64,000 nt of DNA from Taibaiella sp041660405 (GTDB lineage: Bacteria > Bacteroidota > Bacteroidia > Chitinophagales > Chitinophagaceae), in contig JBAZWL010000022.1 in the NCBI GenBank assembly GCA_041660405.1, forward strand, positions 1-64,000, written 5' to 3'. The notes below the pieces were generated by a model. It did not search any database. It was given only the letters and a program-made list of their open reading frames with translations, and was not told where the DNA came from. The translations under genes were made by a program, and so were the position numbers. This document shows, piece by piece, positions 8,865 to 16,989 of the stretch. The stretch's first letter is position 1. Each line of letters opens with the position of its first letter.

Positions 8865-9533
8865 TTATCCTTCCTTTATAAAACGAATCAAAGGCACTAA
8901 AAAATATTTACGCACCATTTTCTTCCCTTTTTCAGACCGGGCAAGCATATTGGCCAGTGGTGGAGAAAAGGTATAATATACTTTAATAAAAGCCCTGCCA
9001 CGCGTCGATTGTTGCAATACTTCATCCCGGTAATGCCTTAGCAATTTTACTTCGGGCGCATTATAATCACCATAGCAAGCTGTAGCAATAAAACAACCTT
9101 TTTTAGGACCTGCAATGAACCCAGGCTGTTTCATCAGGTTGTCCACATAATCTTTTGACTGCTTAAGGCCCCATTCCGAATTATCTTTTACAAACTTTAT
9201 AGCATTAATCTTTCCATGCGTTTGAATAATACTGATCACCTCACCTTCATCTATCCCTGATGCAACTGATGAAGCATTTGCAGATTTTATAGGCTGGTTA
9301 GCAACTGATTGATATTGTGGCTGGGGTAGACTGCCGGGCTCCTGGAATAACTTTCCATCACCCGATTTAAAAGTACGGCTGCAGGATTTGCATTTCAATT
9401 CCATGTTATTGTTATCTACATTTCCTGCAGGCATGGCAAGGGTTCCGGCTGATGTGTTGTTCATGCCTTCCATATACATGATAATATCGGGAGCGTAGCA
9501 ATAGGGGCAAAGGATTTTTACAGAGTCATTCAT
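8865..9533 (-). CDS. Zinc-ribbon / L7L12-like / CFI-box-CTERM protein
   Basis: 222 aa with three recognisable parts. An N-terminal zinc ribbon has C9-C12 and C48-C51. A segment at about 97-135 (EGEVISIIQTHGKINAIKF and KQSKDYVDNL) resembles the ribosomal L7/L12 C-terminal fold. A C-terminal CFI-box domain begins at residue 147 with CFIATACYGDYNAPEV and continues with LRHYRDEVL and YYTFSPPLA. CFI-box domains end many proteins of Bacteroidota and Proteobacteria, and their role is not established. No signal peptide is present. The domain order is unusual and the function is unknown. Confidence 0.75.
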   Translation of the reverse strand: MNDSVKILCPYCYAPDIIMYMEGMNNTSAGTLAMPAGNVDNNNMELKCKSCSRTFKSGDGKLFQEPGSLPQPQYQSVANQPIKSANASSVASGIDEGEVISIIQTHGKINAIKFVKDNSEWGLKQSKDYVDNLMKQPGFIAGPKKGCFIATACYGDYNAPEVKLLRHYRDEVLQQSTRGRAFIKVYYTFSPPLANMLARSEKGKKMVRKYFLVPLIRFIKEG

Positions 9534-9563
9534 ATAGCATAGCGGATATTAGCAGGAACTGTA

Positions 9564-10025
9564 TTAACTATCGCAATGTAAATAAAATAACGGTGGGTTG
9601 ATTCTTTCCAGTGTATTACACACCAATAATCCTTCGAAATAAATAAGATCGCCTAATTGCCGGTGCCACAAACGTTGATGCAGTTTGTACAGTAATTCAA
9701 GTGCAGTGAAATGAAACCCATTGTCAGCAGAAAAGGTAACGGCTACTTCGCGTTGTTCATCTTCTTCATCAGGATCATTGACTTGTACATCAGCTTCATC
9801 CTCATCAAGGAAAGTTTCGTTCTCAAACCTGATGTCAGCTGGTGTAATGTAATGTTTATAAATTATTTGTACAGTCGGGGTTTCTAATATTACTTCATCA
9901 GGATTCCATACATCGCTTTCCTTACCGGAATCCAATTGATATTGAACAACAGCTTTATTAAATTCGTCCCGCGAAGCGTAACTAATGCCATTAAAGGCCC
10001 ATGTGATGTTTTTTAATAGGTCCAT
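9564..10025 (-). CDS. Hypothetical acidic protein
   Basis: 153 aa, cytosolic, with no recognised domain. Residues 72-93 are strongly acidic (DEDEADVQVNDPDEEDEQRE), separating an N-terminal part starting MDLLKNITWAFNGISYASRD from a C-terminal part with LELLYKLHQRLWHRQLGDLIYFEGL. It lies 30 bp upstream of the CFI-box gene on the same strand and may be cotranscribed with it. The overall pattern recalls small Bacteroidota proteins of unknown role; I do not recognise it. Confidence 0.6.
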   Translation of the reverse strand: MDLLKNITWAFNGISYASRDEFNKAVVQYQLDSGKESDVWNPDEVILETPTVQIIYKHYITPADIRFENETFLDEDEADVQVNDPDEEDEQREVAVTFSADNGFHFTALELLYKLHQRLWHRQLGDLIYFEGLLVCNTLERINPPLFYLHCDS

Positions 10026-10297
10026 TTGGATTTGAGTGTAATATTACCTCAAGAAATTTTTAACAATTATTCTCCTTTTTTGTTCGATACAAACAGTACC
10101 ACATTATGTACATGCTTAGGATACAACAATTTCAGATTGTTTTACTAAGTATCTATAATAAATACGTTTGAAAAATTAGCTTGGATTTATTTTTAGTATC
10201 TTTTTCAATCAGATATTGGAAAGTGACAACGTAGACCTGCTTTTTATTTCGATCTTTCGTTTTAATTTACACACCATTATATCCTCAAACGACATCA

Positions 10298-11782
10298 TTG
10301 AAAAATATGCTTCTACGCTGCTTGTTTATTTTATTATTAATGCCGGGTACACTCCAGGCATGGCAAAACATGTCCATAAAAGGGAAAGTTATTAACCAGA
10401 AGTCGGGAATTGCTGTTGATGGCGCTTCTGTTTATATAAACAATTCAACCTTTGGAACTGTCTGTAATTCCGAAGGTTTCTTTTTATTAGAACACTACCC
10501 CGCTTTACCATTTGACTTGATCATTTCGGCCATTGGATATGAAACAGAAGTAGTGAAAATGACCGCAGAAAATGCAGGACAACCTTTAAATATTCCTTTG
10601 AAAACAAAATTGCTCACCATAGATGAAATTACTATAACCCCTCCTGAAAAAGATGGTTGGGAAAAGTATGGCAAAACGTTTATGGATGAGTTTATTGGCT
10701 ATTCGGATTTTGCTGCAAAGTGCAAGTTGCTCAATAAGGAAGTGCTTCAATTTAATTTTAACCAGAAGACAGGAATATTAAAAGTATGGGCTGATGCACC
10801 TTTGCAGATACGCAATAATGCTACCGGTTATGATATCATTTATTGGCTTGAAGATTTTGAATTGAACCAGTTTAAACATTTACTTTATTTCCGGGGATAT
10901 GCGCAATTTAACACTTTAAAAACCGGCAACGCCAAACAAATCAGGAAGTTTGAAGAAAATAGAATATTAGCCTATGAAGGATCGGTTTATCATTTCATGA
11001 GATCACTTTATAAGGGCAATCCGCTTGAAGAAGGTTTTGAAATAAGAAAACTAAAGCGCATGTTTGAAAAAGATGCCGGAGCTTACCTTCCTAAAAAGAC
11101 AGACACTATTTTCAGAAAGGATACAGAAAAGATAAAGACTTTAGTCATGGAAATGTCGACGGAACCTGCAGATGCAATAAATTTTCTTATAAATTTAAAA
11201 AGCTGGTGGGACGATAGCACGAGGATCGGTTCTTTAAAAATAGGTAAGCGGGATACTCATGATACTTTAATTTTCAGGAGCTATGTTTTTGTAAAAGATA
11301 CTGTTTATCGGGAAAAGGTATACGTAAACTATTATGAATCGGGAAATGAACAGCAAAATACGAGCGCTCCGGAACCTGCCGTATTAATGACAAAAAGAAT
11401 CTCGTTAAATGGAAACATTAAAATCGACAACCTACCGCCGGTAATGAAGCCGCAGTCTCTTGATATTTTGTTTCTGCCTTTACTAAAAATTGATAGTCTG
11501 ATAAGGAAGGAAGAATCAGGAAAAGTCAACCTCCGATTTACCGATTACTTACATGTCACTTTTACCAAAGAAAAAGAAGACCCCGAATATTTAAACAGAA
11601 GAGCTCCCTCCAAAAAAATAGCTCCTGATAAGCAACAAAGCATAATCAGCATTAAGAATAAGGATGGTATTTCTATAACAGAAGATGGTAATTTTTATGA
11701 CTCATATGATATGATAACGGAACAATATTGGTCGTACGAAAAATTGGACAAACTATTGCCGCTTGATTACATCAGACCCTGA
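10298..11782 (+). CDS. Carboxypeptidase-regulatory-like domain outer protein
   Basis: 494 aa if the TTG at 10298 is used; an ATG at 10307 would remove three residues, and either keeps the signal peptide (LFILLLMPGTLQA). Residues 27-105 form a CarboxypepD_reg-like domain (IKGKVINQKSGIAVDGASVY, then SEGFFLLEH, IISAIGYET). The rest is a Bacteroidota-specific region with no catalytic motif that I recognise. There is no beta-barrel or TonB plug. It is likely exported to the periplasm or outer membrane. Monocistronic. Confidence 0.78.
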   Translation: MKNMLLRCLFILLLMPGTLQAWQNMSIKGKVINQKSGIAVDGASVYINNSTFGTVCNSEGFFLLEHYPALPFDLIISAIGYETEVVKMTAENAGQPLNIPLKTKLLTIDEITITPPEKDGWEKYGKTFMDEFIGYSDFAAKCKLLNKEVLQFNFNQKTGILKVWADAPLQIRNNATGYDIIYWLEDFELNQFKHLLYFRGYAQFNTLKTGNAKQIRKFEENRILAYEGSVYHFMRSLYKGNPLEEGFEIRKLKRMFEKDAGAYLPKKTDTIFRKDTEKIKTLVMEMSTEPADAINFLINLKSWWDDSTRIGSLKIGKRDTHDTLIFRSYVFVKDTVYREKVYVNYYESGNEQQNTSAPEPAVLMTKRISLNGNIKIDNLPPVMKPQSLDILFLPLLKIDSLIRKEESGKVNLRFTDYLHVTFTKEKEDPEYLNRRAPSKKIAPDKQQSIISIKNKDGISITEDGNFYDSYDMITEQYWSYEKLDKLLPLDYIRP

Positions 11783-12003
11783 TCAAAAGTTAATTGAATT
11801 ATTATCGATCTAAAGAACATCGACCACAGAACGATGTTGTGCATTCTTGCTCATTTATTGATATTATAAACAAAGGCATGCCGCAAAGCCAGATTTCCGT
11901 TTACCTTGGCTACGCGGAATTTCTTAGCCCATTAACGAAGAGAAATATGAAGAGTCAAAAATAACTTTCTTAGCCATGACATAAGGCTGACACTACCCCA
12001 TAT

Positions 12004-12011
12004 TACTTTTG
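12004..12011 (+). promoter_or_regulatory. -7 element upstream of the VOC gene
   Basis: TACTTTTG matches the Bacteroidota TAnnTTTG consensus and lies 20 bp before the start codon. I see no clear -33 TTG. Confidence 0.5.
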
Positions 12012-12031
12012 TTTAAACAATAAAATCAACA

Positions 12032-12460
12032 ATGAAAATGGAAAAATCATCAATCTTACGTGGTCTTTCAACGGTAAGTTTCTATGCCGCTGATCTTGAA
12101 GCAGCAAAAAAATGGTATGGCGAATTATTGGGCATGGAACCTTATTTCAATGTTCCTGGTTATATCGAATTTCGTCTCGGTGATTATCAACATGAACTTG
12201 GAATAATTGATAGTGCTTATGCTCCCGAAGGTGCTACAAAAGCCCCCGCCGGCGCCATTGCTTATTGGCATGTTGATGATTTAAAGGGAGCGCTTGAAAA
12301 ACTGCTTGCTGTTGGCGCTACACCATATCAGCCTATTACAGATCATAGCGGTGGGAAAGAAACATTTGTTACGGCATCAGTAGTTGACCCTTTTGGCAAC
12401 ATTCTCGGTATTATGAAAAACGTGCATTATCTTGATATGCTAAGTCAAAAGAACGCATAG
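12032..12460 (+). CDS. VOC-family (glyoxalase/bleomycin resistance) protein
   Basis: 142 aa, a single vicinal-oxygen-chelate module pair: FYAADLEAAKKWYGELLGMEPYF, FRLGDYQHELGII, IAYWHVDDLKGALEKLLAVGA and VVDPFGNILGIM. The metal ligand positions His/Glu are plausible (H in QHELG, E in YIEF). Stand-alone proteins of this size include lyases, dioxygenases and drug-binding proteins, so the substrate cannot be named. It is followed after 2 bp by a YdeI-like gene, suggesting an operon. Confidence 0.85.
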   Translation: MKMEKSSILRGLSTVSFYAADLEAAKKWYGELLGMEPYFNVPGYIEFRLGDYQHELGIIDSAYAPEGATKAPAGAIAYWHVDDLKGALEKLLAVGATPYQPITDHSGGKETFVTASVVDPFGNILGIMKNVHYLDMLSQKNA

Positions 12461-12462
12461 TT

Positions 12463-12846
12463 ATGGAAATGAAAGACGGCAAACCGGTATTTTATGCTAA
12501 AACCAGGGCGGAGTGGCGTAAATGGTTGCAGAAAAACAGCCAGACAGAGAAATCAGTATGGCTGGTGCTGTATCACAAGAAAAGCAAAATGCCCTGTATC
12601 AATATCATTGATGCTACTGAAGAAGCATTATGTTTTGGCTGGATAGACAGCCTGGCCAAAAAGAGAGATGATGAAAGTTATTGCCTGACCTTCACTCCCC
12701 GAAATCCTAAAAAAAGTAAATGGAGCAAACCCAACATTGAAAGGGCAGAAAGAATGATAAAAGAAGGCTTAATGACACCCCAGGGACAAGAGCTTATCGA
12801 CATTGCGAAAAGCACAGGTAAGTGGGGAGAGGTGGAAGAAAGCTAA
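12463..12846 (+). CDS. YdeI/OmpD-associated family protein, C-terminally short
   Basis: 127 aa. It has the YdeI-family pattern FYAKTRAEWRKWLQKN, VWLVLYHKKS, EEALCFGWIDSL and FTPRNPKKSKWSKPNIERAE, ending in TGKWGEVEES. Family members usually continue for about 60 further residues (a helix after the GKWD-like motif), so this protein looks truncated. A dispersed inverted repeat and a tandem array begin about 80 bp downstream, and insertion there may have removed the end. Some relatives are described as bacteriocin-protection proteins; the role is uncertain. Confidence 0.75.
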   Translation: MEMKDGKPVFYAKTRAEWRKWLQKNSQTEKSVWLVLYHKKSKMPCINIIDATEEALCFGWIDSLAKKRDDESYCLTFTPRNPKKSKWSKPNIERAERMIKEGLMTPQGQELIDIAKSTGKWGEVEES

Positions 12847-13060
12847 ATTCATGTCGGCATATTATTCTTTAGGAAGTTACATTTCAATCAAAGGAAAAAA
12901 ATGTAGGAATCAGACTGTTTCTCGGCCTATTGTCATCCTGGAAGGATCTACACGGCCTGTTACAATATTACAAATAAGCGATGTGTAGATCCTTCCAGGA
13001 TGACAATGGGATTGTTGCCAGAATGTAGTTTAGGCCTTTTGAGGTCAACTAATTAAACTA
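12847..13060. other. Non-coding spacer with dispersed repeat
   Basis: Together with the tandem array this makes a stretch of about 530 bp without a gene. It holds the inverted repeat at 12929-13007 and otherwise nothing I can name; short frames here do not look like protein. Confidence 0.5.
12929..13007. repeat. Inverted repeat with 25-bp perfect arms
   Basis: Arms 12929-12953 and 12983-13007 are perfect complements (ATTGTCATCCTGGAAGGATC and then TACAC), separated by 29 bp. A related single arm is present at 53687-53710. This looks like a non-autonomous dispersed element; no transposase is present. Confidence 0.8.
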
Positions 13061-13320
13061 CACTTTAAGTGATATTCAATTGTACTTTAAGTGATATTTA
13101 ATTGTACTTTAAGTGATATTCAATTGTACTTTAAGTGATATTTAATTGTACTTTAAGTGATATTTAATTGTACTTTAAGTGATATTCAATTGTACTTTAA
13201 GTGATATTCAATTGTACTTTAAGTGGTATTCAATTGTACTTTAAGTGGTATTCAATTGTACTTTAAGTGGTATTCAATTGTACTTTAAGTGGTATACAAT
13301 TACACTTTAAGTGGTATACG
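13061..13320. repeat. Tandem array, 12 units of 22 bp
   Basis: The CTTTAAGTG core recurs at 13063, 13085, 13107 and so on to 13305, exactly every 22 bp, with unit TACTTTAAGTGATATTCAAT plus TG. Units drift along the array: GATATT in the first eight, GGTATT in the next ones, GGTATAC in the last two. The array ends about 55 bp before the start codon of the RNA methyltransferase. Confidence 0.95.
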
Positions 13321-13363
13321 GCTACGAATTCAACTTATCATAACAGCAAAACGATAAAGGCTT

Positions 13364-13371
13364 TACTTTTG
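13364..13371 (+). promoter_or_regulatory. -7 element abutting the RNA methyltransferase start
   Basis: TACTTTTG fits TAnnTTTG and is followed by only six bases before ATG, implying a leaderless or nearly leaderless transcript. Confidence 0.55.
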
Positions 13372-13377
13372 CAGCCT

Positions 13378-14544
13378 ATGTCTTTATTTACAATTGCAGC
13401 ACCCATTACCATTACTTGTAATAAACGCCTGGCCCCTTACCTGGAGCAGGAAGTACGTGAACTTGGCTTTGAGGTAGAAGAAGCCTTTATAACCGGTGTA
13501 CGCCTGAATGGTACCATTAATGATTGTATAAGGCTAAATCTGAACCTTCGCTGCGCCAGCCAGGTGCTTTTCAGCCTGGATAGTTTTGAGGCGCATCATC
13601 CCGATGATATATATAATAATTTGTTGGAACTAGCCTGGGAAGACCTCCTACCCGACCCCGGATATTTTTCTGTAACCAGCAATGTACTGCACGATACGGT
13701 CAACAACAGCATGTTTGTCAATCTTCGTGTGAAAGATGCCGTCGTGGATAGGCTTAGAGAAATACGTGGTGTGCGTCCCGAAACCGGTGCCGAATTAAAG
13801 GGTTCTGTTATACACTTGTTTTGGAAAGGAGAATATGCAGAAGTATTTCTGGATACCTCCGGCGATTCGCTGGCACGTCACGGTTATCGTAAAATACCGG
13901 GAAGAGCGCCTATGCTGGAAGGCTTGGCAGCCGGCACTATCCTGGCTTCCCGTTGGGATAAGGTTTCGCCTTTTGTAAATCCAATGTGCGGGTCAGGAAC
14001 GCTGGCTATAGAGGCAGCACTTATTGCTACCAATGCCCGTCCGGGTTTATTCCGGTTGAACTACGCTTTTATGCACCTGGAAGGTTATGATGAAGAAATA
14101 TATCTTGCCGAGCGTGGCCTATTGGAAACACAAATAAAAGAAGTGCCCGGATTGAAAATAATGGCTACAGATTATAGTAGCCAGGCCATAAGCAATGCCC
14201 GAAAAAATGCGCTGGCAGCCGGCGTTGAGGATCTGATCACCTTTGAAGTATGCGATTTTGCAGAAACAGAGGTACCTGAAGGGAATGGCATCATGATTAT
14301 AAATCCTGAATATGGCGAACGCCTTGGAGAACTATCTGAACTGGAAGAAACCTATGCCCGCATAGGCGATTTTATGAAGCAGAAATGCGGTGGATATTAC
14401 GGTTATGTATTTACCGGCAATATGGAACTGGCCAAGAAAATAGGACTAAAAGCAAAGCGCCGAATAGAATTTTACAACAGTACGATAGATTGCCGCCTGC
14501 TGGAATATGAATTGTATAAAGGCAGTAAAGAAATACTTACGTAA
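13378..14544 (+). CDS. THUMP-domain class I rRNA methyltransferase (RlmL N-terminal type)
   Basis: 388 aa from the ATG at 13378; the longer frame upstream would be translated tandem repeat. An N-terminal THUMP RNA-binding region (about 5-150, ITCNKRLAPYLEQEVRELGF) precedes the methyltransferase domain. It has RHGYRKIPGRAPMLEGLAAG, the SAM-binding motif NPMCGSGTLAIEAAL and the catalytic motif IINPEYGERLG, a variant of the usual NPPYG with Glu for Pro. Relatives (YpsC / RlmL N-half) make m2G in 23S rRNA. The stop codon lies inside a palindromic repeat. Confidence 0.9.
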   Translation: MSLFTIAAPITITCNKRLAPYLEQEVRELGFEVEEAFITGVRLNGTINDCIRLNLNLRCASQVLFSLDSFEAHHPDDIYNNLLELAWEDLLPDPGYFSVTSNVLHDTVNNSMFVNLRVKDAVVDRLREIRGVRPETGAELKGSVIHLFWKGEYAEVFLDTSGDSLARHGYRKIPGRAPMLEGLAAGTILASRWDKVSPFVNPMCGSGTLAIEAALIATNARPGLFRLNYAFMHLEGYDEEIYLAERGLLETQIKEVPGLKIMATDYSSQAISNARKNALAAGVEDLITFEVCDFAETEVPEGNGIMIINPEYGERLGELSELEETYARIGDFMKQKCGGYYGYVFTGNMELAKKIGLKAKRRIEFYNSTIDCRLLEYELYKGSKEILT

Positions 14545-14568
14545 AGACGCGCAATTGCGCGTCTTTAC
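14541..14568. repeat. 28-bp perfect palindrome, GCAATTGC family
   Basis: GTAAAGACGCGCAATT (14541-14556) and its mirror complement to 14568. The TAA stop of the methyltransferase (14542-14544) is part of the palindrome. A damaged half copy follows at 14580-14592. It could also act as a terminator stem. Confidence 0.88.
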
Positions 14569-14702
14569 AATATGTTTATAGACGTGCAATTTAGAGTGCC
14601 TGCCTCTACCTCGAAAGATTTCCACAAGATAATTACCCTATTAAACCCACCATCCACCCAAGCAGGATTATTGTATTACCTTCGCAGCAATTATTGAATA
14701 CT

Positions 14703-16037
14703 ATGACTTTTGCTGACCTTAACCTAAATGCTCCTTTGCTTAAAGCACTGGATGAACTGGGTTTTACTACACCAACCACTATACAGGAAAAAGCTTTTTC
14801 GGTGATCATGTCCGGAAAAGATGTGTGCGGCATTGCACAAACGGGTACCGGTAAAACCTATGCTTACCTCCTCCCCTGCCTTCGCCAACTGGAATTTTCG
14901 AAAGATCGTTATCCGCAAATGTTGATCCTGGTACCTACCCGTGAACTGGTAGTACAGGTAGTAGAAGCGGCTAAAAAATTGAGCGCTTATCGCAGTCTGG
15001 TAGTGGTAGGCGTATATGGCGGCGTGAATATGAAACCCCAGGCCGATGCTATGATTAACGGTCTTGACATACTGGTAGCTACACCAGGCCGTCTGTACGA
15101 CCTGATATTGAGCGGCTCTTTGAAAACGAAAAGTATAAAGAAACTGGTGATAGATGAGGTGGATGAAATGCTGAACCTGGGTTTCAGGCCACAACTAAGA
15201 AATATTATGGACTTGCTGCCGGAACGCCGTCAGAACCTGATGTTCTCCGCCACCATTACCGACGAGGTGGAGCAATTGATGGATGTATACTTCAACAATC
15301 CGGTACGCATCGAAGCGGCTCCCACGGGCACTCCGCTGGAAAACATTAATCAATCGACGTACCATGTTCCCAATTTCTATACTAAGGTAAACCTGCTGAA
15401 ACTCCTGCTGGAAGAGCACGAAGACATGTCGAAAGTGCTGGTATTTGCAGCTACCAAAAAGCTTGCTGATCAACTTTACGATGAAATGATCATCAGCTAT
15501 CCGGAGCAAGTGGGCGTGATCCATTCTAATAAAGAACAGAACCATCGTTTCAATACTGTAAAGCAATTTAAAGAAGGTACTTACCGGTTTATTATTGCTA
15601 CCGATATTGTGGCCCGTGGTATAGATATAGCTGAGGTTACACACGTTATTAATTTTGATTTACCAGAGGTACCAGAAAATTATATACACCGCATAGGCCG
15701 TACAGGCCGTGCCGACCGTAAGGGTGTCGCCATCAGTTTCATCACCGAAAAAGAAAAAGAATACCAGGAAAAGATAGAAACACTGATGAACTATCGGATA
15801 CCGATACGTGAGCTACCAGAACATCTTGAAATATCTACCGAACTTACGGAAGATGAAATGCCCAAGGTTATTCATCGTGAAGTACAACTTAAAGTAGTGA
15901 AACGTGAAGATGTAGGCCCCGCCTTCCATCCCAAATCAGCTAAAAACAGTAAGACACCACAGAAAAGAGTGAGTCATAAAGATAAAATGATGCTTAAATA
16001 CGGCAAACCTAAAAGCCGTGGTGGAAAGAAAAAATAA
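14703..16037 (+). CDS. DEAD-box RNA helicase
   Basis: 444 aa from the ATG at 14703 (a TTG three codons earlier is less likely). All helicase motifs are present: the Q motif FTTPTTIQ, Walker A AQTGTGKT, PTRELV, TPGR, motif II as DEVD instead of DEAD, SAT, and motif VI HRIGRTGRA. A basic tail (KNSKTPQKRVSHKDKMMLK and GKPKSRGGKKK) could bind RNA. It resembles RhlE-type helicases used in ribosome assembly and RNA decay. A TACCTTCG -7-like box lies at 14677. Palindromic repeats flank the gene on both sides. Confidence 0.93.
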   Translation: MTFADLNLNAPLLKALDELGFTTPTTIQEKAFSVIMSGKDVCGIAQTGTGKTYAYLLPCLRQLEFSKDRYPQMLILVPTRELVVQVVEAAKKLSAYRSLVVVGVYGGVNMKPQADAMINGLDILVATPGRLYDLILSGSLKTKSIKKLVIDEVDEMLNLGFRPQLRNIMDLLPERRQNLMFSATITDEVEQLMDVYFNNPVRIEAAPTGTPLENINQSTYHVPNFYTKVNLLKLLLEEHEDMSKVLVFAATKKLADQLYDEMIISYPEQVGVIHSNKEQNHRFNTVKQFKEGTYRFIIATDIVARGIDIAEVTHVINFDLPEVPENYIHRIGRTGRADRKGVAISFITEKEKEYQEKIETLMNYRIPIRELPEHLEISTELTEDEMPKVIHREVQLKVVKREDVGPAFHPKSAKNSKTPQKRVSHKDKMMLKYGKPKSRGGKKK

Positions 16038-16050
16038 TAACCAACGGTAG

Positions 16051-16070
16051 AGACGCGCAATTGCGCGTCT
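16051..16070. repeat. Palindromic repeat, GCAATTGC family
   Basis: AGACGCGCAATTGCGCGTCT, a perfect 20-bp palindrome preceded by GTAG, 13 bp after the helicase stop codon. Confidence 0.85.
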
Positions 16071-16111
16071 TTGCAAATCCCTATGGAAGATACGTTTGTT
16101 AGGCGGCCGTT

Positions 16112-16135
16112 AGACGCGCAATTGCGCATCTCTAC
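16112..16135. repeat. Palindromic repeat, GCAATTGC family (imperfect)
   Basis: AGACGCGCAATTGCGCATCT followed by CTAC; one mismatch to a perfect palindrome. It lies 2 bp after the end of the convergent pseudouridine synthase gene. Confidence 0.8.
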
Positions 16136-16137
16136 AA

Positions 16138-16764
16138 TTATTGATTCGTATTAGCGGGTTCATAGTTTTCTATTTTCAGTAAGCGAAAAAATTCTTCTTC
16201 TTCCAGTTCCCTTACTTTACCTGCCGGCAAATCTCCCAGCTCCATATCTTCTATGGAAACCCGTATCAATCGCTTGCATGGATGCCGGATAGCGCCTACC
16301 ATCTTGCGTACCTGGTGAAACTTACCTTCTGTAAGTGTAATCAAAAGCCAGCTGTGCGGTACTCTATGGTAATGATCTTTAAGTTCTGTAAATCCTTTTG
16401 GCCTTGTTCCAAAGGAAGCATCTTCAGGTTTTGCAAAATATTGCTCACCGCCTGCAACTTCTATCATCACTCCATTACGTAGTTGTTCCAACGCTTCGGG
16501 GCTTACCTCATTGCGGACTTGCACCAGGTAAGTACGTTTATGTTTTTGCTGAGTGCCTTCAAATAAGAGTTTGGTAACTCTTTTATTGGTGGTAAGAATA
16601 AGTAAACCTTCAGAATTGTTGTCCAGCCTGCCTACGGCATGTGTACCTTCGGGAAAATCAAAATCCATATCTCCCAGTAAACGTACATCATCAGGACTTA
16701 CAAATTGGGATACCATATTGTAAGGTTTATGAATAACAAAATACCGGTGACCGCTCGAAGACAT
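16138..16764 (-). CDS. rluE: rRNA pseudouridine synthase, RluE/RsuA family
   Basis: 208 aa. It has YFVIHKPYNMVSQF at the start, the catalytic motif HAVGRLDNNSEGLLILT with the nucleophilic Asp, and LTEGKFHQVRKMVGAIRHP and LIRVSIEDMELGDL near the end. There is no S4 domain, which favours RluE (23S rRNA U2457) over RsuA or RluB. RluE is the best guess within the family. It converges on the DEAD-box helicase, and palindromic repeats fill the space between them. Confidence 0.88.
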   Translation of the reverse strand: MSSSGHRYFVIHKPYNMVSQFVSPDDVRLLGDMDFDFPEGTHAVGRLDNNSEGLLILTTNKRVTKLLFEGTQQKHKRTYLVQVRNEVSPEALEQLRNGVMIEVAGGEQYFAKPEDASFGTRPKGFTELKDHYHRVPHSWLLITLTEGKFHQVRKMVGAIRHPCKRLIRVSIEDMELGDLPAGKVRELEEEEFFRLLKIENYEPANTNQ

Positions 16765-16846
16765 GAATAGAAGTGATTAACAGGATGCAATTTCCGATAA
16801 TTCTTTTAAACAGGCAGCATCAATATTCTATTGATCTGTAAAACGG

Positions 16847-16874
16847 AAAATGCCGGCTGGGAAGCCGGCATTTT
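16847..16874 (-). terminator. Intrinsic terminator, likely for the S9 peptidase
   Basis: AAAATGCCGGCT (16847-16858) pairs with AGCCGGCATTTT (16863-16874), with a GGGA loop. It lies about 115 bp beyond the S9 peptidase stop codon on the minus strand and just upstream of the pseudouridine synthase. Confidence 0.75.
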
Positions 16875-16989
16875 TGCCCTGTTGACTATTTAAGCGTATC
16901 ATTAAAAACGCTCAAAGATTTCACAAACTTAAAATTCATTCTGAAAGGATTTCTGCCCCCTTTCAGGGTAAATTTTAATGTTTGTCAGA

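Noticed and set aside
11879..11965. A 28-codon plus-strand frame beginning MPQSQISVYLGYAEF, resembling an AraC helix-turn-helix fragment.
   Set aside because: Too short and unsupported upstream; could be a remnant but nothing else of the gene is present.
13267..13377. Extended N-terminus of the RNA methyltransferase reading into the tandem array.
   Set aside because: The residues are translated repeat units; the conserved THUMP region begins at the ATG at 13378.
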